A stretch of DNA of 64,000 nucleotides from Microbacterium sp. nov. GSS16. GTDB lineage: Bacteria; Actinomycetota; Actinomycetes; Actinomycetales; Microbacteriaceae. Below, in pieces: positions 59,191-64,000 of the stretch. The DNA lies in contig NZ_CP116338.1 of the NCBI RefSeq assembly GCF_028198145.1, forward strand, positions 2,294,001 to 2,358,000, read 5' to 3'. The notes under the pieces were generated by a model. The model saw only the letters and a program-made list of their open reading frames with translations. It was not told the origin of the DNA and did no database searches. Both the position numbers and the translations under genes were made by a program. How positions within the stretch are numbered: position 1 is the first letter of the stretch; every line of letters starts with the position of its first letter.

Positions 59191-59817
59191 ATGGTTTCTG
59201 CGACTGAGAACGACCGGCTCGTCTGGATCGACTGCGAGATGACGGGCCTCGACCTCTCGGTCGACGAGCTCGTCGAGATCGCGGTCGTGGTCACCGACTT
59301 CGAGCTGAACCTGCTCGATCCCGGCTTTCAGATCGTCATCAAGCCGAGCGATGCCGCGCTCGCGAACATGAACGACTTCGTCACCGACATGCACCGTGCA
59401 TCGGGTCTCATCGACGAGATCCCGGACGGCGTCAGCCTTGCGGATGCCGAGGAGCAGACCCTCGCATACATCAAGCGCTTCGTCCCGCTCGAGCGCCGGG
59501 CACCGCTGGCCGGCAACACGATCGGCACCGATCGGATGTTCCTGGCCACCTACATGCAGAACATCGATCAGTACCTGCACTACCGCAACGTCGACGTCTC
59601 GAGCATCAAAGAGCTCGCCCGCCGCTGGTATCCGCGCGTGTTCTTCCAGGCTCCCGAGAAGCACGGCGGCCACAGAGCCCTGGCCGACATCCTCGAGTCG
59701 ATCCGCGAGCTTCGCTACTACCGCGCCGCGGTGTTCACGGACGCGCCAGGACCCTCGTCAGAGCAGGCCCGCGATATCGCCGCCCGCACCGTGTCAGAGT
59801 TCACTCCGAACATGTAA
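59191..59817 (+). CDS. orn: Oligoribonuclease
   Basis: A 208-residue DEDDh exonuclease that degrades 2-5 nt RNA fragments and pGpG to mononucleotides. WIDCEMTGLDLSVDELVEIA has the Exo I Asp-x-Glu, DFELNLLDPGF follows, LAGNTIGTDRMFLATYMQNI is Exo II with Asp near 113, and APEKHGGHRALADILESIRE is Exo III with the His and Asp near 157-163. The length is slightly above the 180-residue enterobacterial form because of a C-terminal tail. ATG 59191 is leaderless. A tRNA-His follows. Confidence 0.95.
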   Translation: MVSATENDRLVWIDCEMTGLDLSVDELVEIAVVVTDFELNLLDPGFQIVIKPSDAALANMNDFVTDMHRASGLIDEIPDGVSLADAEEQTLAYIKRFVPLERRAPLAGNTIGTDRMFLATYMQNIDQYLHYRNVDVSSIKELARRWYPRVFFQAPEKHGGHRALADILESIRELRYYRAAVFTDAPGPSSEQARDIAARTVSEFTPNM

Positions 59818-59853
59818 TAGACTTATCGAGTTGCCCGCTCCGGCAGGCACATG

Positions 59854-59929
59854 GTGGGTATAGCTCAGCTGGTAGAGCACCGCGTTGTGGTCGCGGGGGT
59901 CGCGGGTTCAAGCCCCGTTACTCACCCCA
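59854..59929 (+). tRNA. tRNA-His (anticodon GTG)
   Basis: A 76-nt cloverleaf with acceptor GTGGGTA/TACTCAC and C73. The anticodon loop TTGTGGT gives GTG. The base before G1 is G (59853), so the tRNA-His-specific G-1 is encoded. The next bases are CCA, apparently an encoded 3' CCA, unlike the other three tRNAs here. Confidence 0.95.
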
Positions 59930-59931
59930 GA

Positions 59932-59966
59932 GAAGCCCCCGGGTTCGTCATGAACCCGGGGGCTTC
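59932..59966. terminator. Bidirectional terminator after tRNA-His
   Basis: A perfect 15-bp stem with a GTCAT loop starts 3 nt after the tRNA and ends 6 nt beyond the stop codon of the convergent cueP gene. Confidence 0.88.
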
Positions 59967-59972
59967 GTCGTG

Positions 59973-60587
59973 TCAGCCGCGCTCGGCGAGCGGCAGGGTC
60001 GTGATGCAGGTCGGGTCGTCGTCGTTCACGGTGGAGATCACGGCTCTCGCCTCGCTGTCGGCGACGACGATCACGACCTCCGCGTCGATGCCCCGCGGCA
60101 GCCATGCACCGACAAAGCCGTTGTCGAACGTCTGCGTCTTCTCGTCGACATGCGTCTCCCCCGTCGCAAGATCGGTGATGGTCAGCTGCAGCTCGGTGTT
60201 GCGCAGCTCCCCGACGCACGAACTCGGCGCATGGAAGGTGCAGTCGTGGTTCTGCGTGCGATACGGGGCGAAGGAGATGTAGGTGAGGCCGTCCGGCATC
60301 GCCAGCTCCACCTGGGATCCATCGACGTCGCTGAGCACGACACGGTCGGTGCGGATCGATGCCGCCACCGCATCATCCCGCTCATCGAGCGGCGCGCGAT
60401 CGAGCCGGTCGACCACCGTGCGCACGTCGGTGCGCGAGAGCTTTTCCAGTTCTGCCGAGCCGTCGGGCGCCGTCGCCGCCGCACCGCCGCGCTCCGCGGG
60501 CGCCTGCTCGGCGGGTGAGCAGGCGGTCAGCAGCAGAGCGCCTGCGAGGGCGAGGACGACGGTCGGGATGATCGGGCGGATGCGCAT
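59973..60587 (-). CDS. cueP: CueP-like copper-binding lipoprotein
   Basis: A 204-residue lipoprotein. The signal peptide (PTVVLALAGALLLTAC) ends in LTAC, Cys near 23. The conserved CueP block LEKLSRTDVRTVVDRLDR, the Cys pair HDCTFHAPSSCVGEL, TFDNGFVGAWLPRGID and TCITTLPL near the C terminus match CueP, in which those three Cys bind copper and assist thiol redox in the envelope. Corynebacterial CueP is also a lipoprotein. No copper exporter is adjacent, so the copper role is by homology. ATG 60587 opens with Met-Arg-Ile-Arg. Confidence 0.82.
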   Translation of the reverse strand: MRIRPIIPTVVLALAGALLLTACSPAEQAPAERGGAAATAPDGSAELEKLSRTDVRTVVDRLDRAPLDERDDAVAASIRTDRVVLSDVDGSQVELAMPDGLTYISFAPYRTQNHDCTFHAPSSCVGELRNTELQLTITDLATGETHVDEKTQTFDNGFVGAWLPRGIDAEVVIVVADSEARAVISTVNDDDPTCITTLPLAERG

Positions 60588-60721
60588 GTCGAATCGTGTT
60601 CCTCATCGTCTCGGCGGGTCTGTCGCGGGGAGTACTGCGCGTGGCCCGTTCTCCCCGTCGCACCGTACCGATCGAGGCTATGAGCCGTCGGCAGAGTCGC
60701 CCGGGGCCGAGTGCGCCCGGC

Positions 60722-60727
60722 TAGCAT
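60722..60727 (+). promoter_or_regulatory. -10 box (TAGCAT) of the zincin-clpS-DUF2017 operon
   Basis: TAGCAT ends 6 nt before ATG 60734, giving a leaderless start. Confidence 0.55.
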
Positions 60728-60733
60728 CGAAGC

Positions 60734-61126
60734 ATGTCCTCCTCACTCGACTCCGACGCGCAGGCTCTGCCCGACGGCGGCATCGAGATGACCGTCGAGG
60801 CCTTCGAGGCGCTCGTCGTCGAGGAACTCGACCGGCTGCCGGACGACATGATCGACGGACTCGACAACGTCGTCTTCGTCGTCGAGGACGAACCAGACGA
60901 CGGCAGCGACCTCTTCGGCCTGTACGAGGGATTCGCGCTCACCGAACGAGCACAGTATGGCATGGGCGAGCTGCCCGACCGCATCATCGTCTACCGCCGC
61001 GCGCACCTCGCAGCGTGCTCCGACGAGGACGAGCTGCGCGACGAGGTTCACACGACACTCGTGCACGAGATCGCGCACTTCTACGGCATCGATGACGAGC
61101 AGCTGCACGAACTGGGCTGGGCATGA
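60734..61126 (+). CDS. Zincin-like metallopeptidase-family protein
   Basis: A 130-residue minimal zincin-fold protein, of the family found with clpS in actinobacteria. The zinc motif is [19 protein letters not shown] (His-Glu-x-x-His near 111-115). The N-terminal half is acidic ([37 protein letters not shown]). Short length argues for a peptide-specific or regulatory role. Its TGA overlaps the ATG of clpS by 4 nt, so ClpP-related protein quality control is a likely context. Confidence 0.85.
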   Translation: MSSSLDSDAQALPDGGIEMTVEAFEALVVEELDRLPDDMIDGLDNVVFVVEDEPDDGSDLFGLYEGFALTERAQYGMGELPDRIIVYRRAHLAACSDEDELRDEVHTTLVHEIAHFYGIDDEQLHELGWA

Positions 61127-61413
61127 GCATCCCGGTATCCACTCCTCTGCTCGACGAGCAGCTCACGGTCGCGCCGCTCGTGCCGTGGCAGCTGGTCGTC
61201 TGGGACGATCCCGTCAACCTCATGAGCTACGTGGTGCGCGTGTTCCGGCGCTATTTCGGATACGCCGAGGAGCACGCGACGGCACTCATGCTCGCGGTGC
61301 ACAACGAAGGACACGCCGTCGTCGCCACCGGGCCGCGGGAGACGATGGAGGTGCACGCTCAGGCGATGCACGACTTCGGCCTGTGGGCCACCATCCGACG
61401 GGTTCCGCAGTGA
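61123..61413 (+). CDS. clpS: ATP-dependent Clp protease adaptor ClpS
   Basis: A 96-residue ClpS. It binds the N-terminal domain of ClpA/ClpC and N-degron substrates. The motif [20 protein letters not shown] with the Asp-Asp-Pro-x-Asn site, [20 protein letters not shown] with the conserved His and the helix after it are diagnostic. ATG 61123 overlaps the zincin stop (ATGA) and the clpS stop overlaps the next gene (GTGA). The order zincin-clpS-DUF2017 is common in actinobacteria. Confidence 0.95.
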   Translation: MSIPVSTPLLDEQLTVAPLVPWQLVVWDDPVNLMSYVVRVFRRYFGYAEEHATALMLAVHNEGHAVVATGPRETMEVHAQAMHDFGLWATIRRVPQ

Positions 61414-61901
61414 ACCCGTCGATATCGATCACCTGGGTCGAAGCACGCAATCTGCTGCACCTGATCGATGAGTTCCTCGAGCTCATCGGCGGCCCGCGCC
61501 CGGACTCCGACCCCGCCCTGGCGCGGCTGACCCCGGTCGCCTATCCCGATGACGACATCGCCGCCGCGGAATTCCGCCGCGGCACGCGAGACGAGCTGTT
61601 CGACCGCCGCCGTGACGACGCCCGCGTGATGCGCGCGGATCTCAGCGACTTCGACACCGACGCCGACGCCGACGATCGGGACGTGCTCGGCATGCACGTC
61701 ATCGGCATCCCCCTCGCCCACGTCGATGCGTGGATGCGCACGCTCACCGCGATCCGGCTCGTCGTCGCGTCGCGCCTGGGCGTCGATCTCGAAGACCGTC
61801 ACGACGCAGACGACGCACGGTTCCACGTGTACGACTGGCTCGGGTATCGGCTGGACGACCTCATTCAGCGCGCCGACGAGGCGGATGCCGCTACGGCGTA
61901 G
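61410..61901 (+). CDS. DUF2017-family protein
   Basis: A 163-residue DUF2017 protein, partner of clpS in many actinobacteria. Features: [20 protein letters not shown] near the start, then an acidic stretch and a [20 protein letters not shown] helix toward the C terminus. It is soluble and all-helical; function unknown, but coupling to clpS (GTG 61410 overlaps its stop by 4 nt) suggests a role in ClpS-dependent degradation. The end overlaps the convergent P-loop gene by 11 nt. Confidence 0.85.
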   Translation: MNPSISITWVEARNLLHLIDEFLELIGGPRPDSDPALARLTPVAYPDDDIAAAEFRRGTRDELFDRRRDDARVMRADLSDFDTDADADDRDVLGMHVIGIPLAHVDAWMRTLTAIRLVVASRLGVDLEDRHDADDARFHVYDWLGYRLDDLIQRADEADAATA

Positions 61902-62475
61902 CCACGGTGATGCTCGCGAGCTTGTGCGGCTCGTTCCGGGTCATGTGCGCCTCCTCCTGGGCTGCCCACATGTCCCAGTGACGACAAAATCCGTCGCCGT
62001 CACGCTCGAGCGCGCGTCGTCGCCGTGAGTCGCGGGGTCCGTCGACCCAGACGGCGACATCCGCGAGCGCGGCCGACGCGGGCGTCAGCGCACCGCAGCC
62101 CTCGACGATCAGGCCGAGAGCCGGATCGACGGCATGAGCCTCGGCCTCTTCCTGCCGCTCCCAGTCCCAGCGCCGCCATATGCCGATCAAACCGCGCCCG
62201 TGCGGGCGCAGCACCTGCTCGCGGGCGATCTCCGCACCGCGCTCGAGTCCGCCCCAGCCGGGATAGACGGAGTCGAGCGCGAGCAACTGCACTGGCGTGT
62301 GCAGCGGCCAGGCTCGCGCGACGCGAGCCGCGAGGCTGCTCTTGCCCGCACCGCTGCGACCGTCGATGATGACGACGGGATTCGATGCCGACACCGCGGT
62401 GACCGCATCGCAGATGCGGGCCGTGGCCGCGCTCAGCCGCTCTCCGAAGAGATCAGGGGAAGAAGCTGGCGGCAT
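61891..62475 (-). CDS. P-loop ATP-binding protein, uridine-kinase-like
   Basis: A 194-residue P-loop protein. Walker A is IIDGRSGAGKSSLAARVARA near 43, LALDSVYPGWGGL is the next block with Asp near 71, and LIVEGCGALTPAS is a Walker B-like strand. The length and the GRSGAGKSS motif resemble small nucleoside or uridine kinases and adenylate-kinase-type proteins; the substrate is unknown. The start is ATG 62475 because a TAGCGT box ends 7 nt upstream. The 3' end overlaps DUF2017 by 11 nt. Confidence 0.75.
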   Translation of the reverse strand: MPPASSPDLFGERLSAATARICDAVTAVSASNPVVIIDGRSGAGKSSLAARVARAWPLHTPVQLLALDSVYPGWGGLERGAEIAREQVLRPHGRGLIGIWRRWDWERQEEAEAHAVDPALGLIVEGCGALTPASAALADVAVWVDGPRDSRRRRALERDGDGFCRHWDMWAAQEEAHMTRNEPHKLASITVATP

Positions 62476-62482
62476 GGCATCC

Positions 62483-62488
62483 ACGCTA
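62483..62488 (-). promoter_or_regulatory. -10 box (TAGCGT) of P-loop gene 62475
   Basis: On the minus strand TAGCGT ends 7 nt before ATG 62475, giving a leaderless start. Confidence 0.45.
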
Positions 62489-62505
62489 TCGAACGACGCC
62501 ATCGG

Positions 62506-63765
62506 TCACTCGCGGCCGAACGGCCGCGGCTCGACTCCCCCGCCTGCGCGCCGATCCGCTGCTCCGACGTGACGAGCACGCGTGATCATGCCGACCCCGA
62601 ATCGTGCGCGCGCATCGTCGAGCGTGCCTTCGAGGCGGCGCTGATCCTCATCGTCATCCCACAGCGCGATGGCCGACGTCCCGGCCGGCCTCAATCTCTC
62701 GGCGCGCACGCCCACAAGCCGCACCGGGTCCCTGCGCTCGATCTGCGCGAACAGGGCGATCGCCGTCTCGCCGATCCGCTGCCCGACATCCGTCGGCTCG
62801 GACAGCGAGACGGTACGGCTGACCGTGGTGAAGTCCGCGAACCGGATCTTGATCGCGACCGCTCCGGCATGCCACCCCGAGGTACGCAGGCGTGCCCCGA
62901 CTCGATCTGCGAGGCGCAGGAGCTCTGCGCGCAGCAGGTCTCGATCGTCGATGTCGCGGTCGAAGGTCTCTTCGTGCCCGACGCTCTTCTCCACCCGCTC
63001 CGTCTCGACGGAACGCGCGTCGAGACCGCGGGCGAGAGCCTGCATCCGCTGGCCGAGGGCAGGTCCGACGGCGCGCTCGAGTGCTTCGGCGGGTGCCTCA
63101 CGCACGTCACGGATCAGCCGGATGCCCCGGCGCTGCAGCGCTTCGGCGGCCTTCGGCCCGACTCCCCACATGGCGCCGACCGGTCGCGGATCGAGGAACT
63201 CCTGCGTGCGCGAGGCGGGAACCACGAGCATCCCGTCGGGCTTGGACACGGTGGATGCCATCTTCGCAACGTGCTTCGTCGCCGCGACGCCGACGCTGCA
63301 CGTGATGCCGACCTCGTCTCGCACGCGTCGTCTGATGAGGGCCGCGATCTCGCCGGGGCTGCCCCACAGGCGGCGCACTCCGCGCACGTCGAGGAACGCC
63401 TCATCGATCGAGAGCTGCTCCACCAGCGGGGTGATGCTCTGGAAGATCTCCATCACCTGCGCCGAGACGGCCCGGTAGCGGGTGAAGTCCGGCGGAACGA
63501 CCTGCGCCGTCGGACACAGTCGCAGCGCCTGCCCGACGGGCATGGCGCTGCGCACGCCGAACCGACGCGCCTCGTATGACGCGCTGGAGACCACCGAGCG
63601 TCCGTCGCGTCCCCCGATGATCAACGGCAGTCCGCGCAGAGACGGGTCGTGGAGCACCTCGACCGCCGCGTAGAAGGCATCCATGTCGACATGCAGGATG
63701 CCTGTGCCGCTGTCGTCCGCACCCTCGGGCGAGACGATGCGGCCCGATCCATCACCGCGTCCCAT
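62506..63765 (-). CDS. dinB: DNA polymerase IV (DinB)
   Basis: A 419-residue Y-family translesion polymerase. The catalytic HVDMDAFYAAVEVLHDPSLR has Asp near 27, SSASYEARRFGVRSAMP follows, and LEQLSIDEAFLDVRG supplies the Asp-Glu of the second metal site near 122. The finger, thumb and little-finger (TVSLSEPTDVGQRIG) regions follow. The N-terminal tail (GDGSGRIVSPEGADDSGTG) is disordered. ATG 63765 is the first start that leaves the normal N terminus. It makes error-prone copies past lesions. Confidence 0.93.
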   Translation of the reverse strand: MGRGDGSGRIVSPEGADDSGTGILHVDMDAFYAAVEVLHDPSLRGLPLIIGGRDGRSVVSSASYEARRFGVRSAMPVGQALRLCPTAQVVPPDFTRYRAVSAQVMEIFQSITPLVEQLSIDEAFLDVRGVRRLWGSPGEIAALIRRRVRDEVGITCSVGVAATKHVAKMASTVSKPDGMLVVPASRTQEFLDPRPVGAMWGVGPKAAEALQRRGIRLIRDVREAPAEALERAVGPALGQRMQALARGLDARSVETERVEKSVGHEETFDRDIDDRDLLRAELLRLADRVGARLRTSGWHAGAVAIKIRFADFTTVSRTVSLSEPTDVGQRIGETAIALFAQIERRDPVRLVGVRAERLRPAGTSAIALWDDDEDQRRLEGTLDDARARFGVGMITRARHVGAADRRAGGGVEPRPFGRE

Positions 63766-63780
63766 GCATCCATCCTGACC

Positions 63781-63809
63781 GGTGCCACCGACATCGCGTC
63801 GGTGGCACC
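63781..63809 (-). terminator. Terminator after gatB
   Basis: A perfect 12-bp stem with an ATCGC loop lies 6 nt past the minus-strand gatB stop and just upstream of dinB. Confidence 0.85.
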
Positions 63810-63815
63810 CGCTGG

Positions 63816-64000
63816 TCACTGCGCAGCGCGCTCGAGGATCAGCTCGCGCACGCGCGCGGCGTCGGCCTGGCCCTTCATCGCCTTCATCACGGCGCCGATG
63901 ACAGCCCCGGCGGCCTGCACCTTGCCATCCTTGATCTTCGCCAGCACGTCCGGCTGCGCGGCGAATGCGTCGTCGATCGCGGCGATCAGCGCGCCGTCGT
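63816..64000 (-). CDS. gatB: Glutamyl-tRNA(Gln)/aspartyl-tRNA(Asn) amidotransferase subunit B, C-terminal end
   Basis: The gene runs in from beyond the right edge on the minus strand; the last 60 codons are visible and end at TGA 63816-63818. The peptide ([20 protein letters not shown] and [20 protein letters not shown], then LILERAAQ) is the C-terminal YqeY-like tail of GatB, which helps position tRNA for amidation of mischarged Glu-tRNA(Gln). The catalytic cradle lies outside the window. Confidence 0.92.
   Translation of the reverse strand, partial: DGALIAAIDDAFAAQPDVLAKIKDGKVQAAGAVIGAVMKAMKGQADAARVRELILERAAQ

Overview
The window is a 64 kb piece of a very GC-rich actinobacterial chromosome. 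Gene content points to Microbacteriaceae, probably Microbacterium or a close relative: rbpA, pdtaR (ANTAR response regulator), pafBC, helY, an oligoribonuclease, Pol I without a proofreading site, GTG/TTG starts and TAGGCT-type -10 boxes. Gene order over long stretches matches what I remember of other Actinobacteria, for example pyk-pdtaR-polA and trmI-pafBC-tatAC-helY. No CRISPR array, prophage, insertion sequence or rRNA operon was found. This is mainly core chromosome with small accessory patches.

Layout. 1-7551: the pyk end, two overlapping alpha/beta hydrolases, tRNA-Leu(CAA), pdtaR, a hotdog thioesterase, polA and a DUF885 peptidase. 7584-13358: two MFS transporters flanking an SGNH hydrolase/YczE/SUMF1-like unit and a variant arginase-family enzyme. 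13478-17417: a Ser/Thr kinase, a broken epimerase gene and a PAP2-diacylglycerol kinase fusion. 17418-24197: a decayed gene relic, two methyltransferases, a UvrA-like ATPase, a VOC remnant, an HdeD-like membrane protein, an SDR and NfeD. 24202-26400: stomatin/SPFH protein, GDPD and rbpA.

26402-36087 is one long minus-strand run (HAD, trmI, FKBP lipoprotein, pafB, pafC, tatA, tatC, helY, lnt) in which most genes overlap by 4 nt or are separated by 30 nt or less. The Pup-proteasome genes that commonly lie between trmI and pafB in other actinobacteria are not there. 36175-46942: PAC2 protein, uppP, M20 peptidase, tRNA-Leu(GAG), a glycosyltransferase, SRPBCC protein, VIT1/CCC1 protein, a DEAD/DEAH helicase, a second SGNH hydrolase, SpoU-type methyltransferase, sirtuin and histidine phosphatase.

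47019-57861 is the metabolic centrepiece: branched-chain amino acid (leucine) degradation. BkdABC makes isovaleryl-CoA. An acyl-CoA dehydrogenase, a biotin-dependent carboxylase pair, a MaoC hydratase and a CitE-like lyase can take it to acetyl-CoA and acetoacetate. A TetR regulator and an Lrp/AsnC regulator are each divergent from the operon they probably control, and each intergenic gap has a clear palindrome. 57833-64000: a hydrolase, tRNA-Arg, orn, tRNA-His, CueP, a zincin-clpS-DUF2017 operon, a P-loop kinase-like protein, dinB and the gatB end.

The strongest genome-scale signal is promoter architecture. At least 19 genes have a TANNNT -10 box ending 6-8 nt before the start codon, which predicts leaderless mRNAs. 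I did not find a clearly new multi-gene system. The best leads are the leaderless promoter set, the regulator-operator pairs of the leucine locus, the proteasome-less pafBC locus, the candidate SigR-type promoter of rbpA, and several enzymes with substituted active-site residues.
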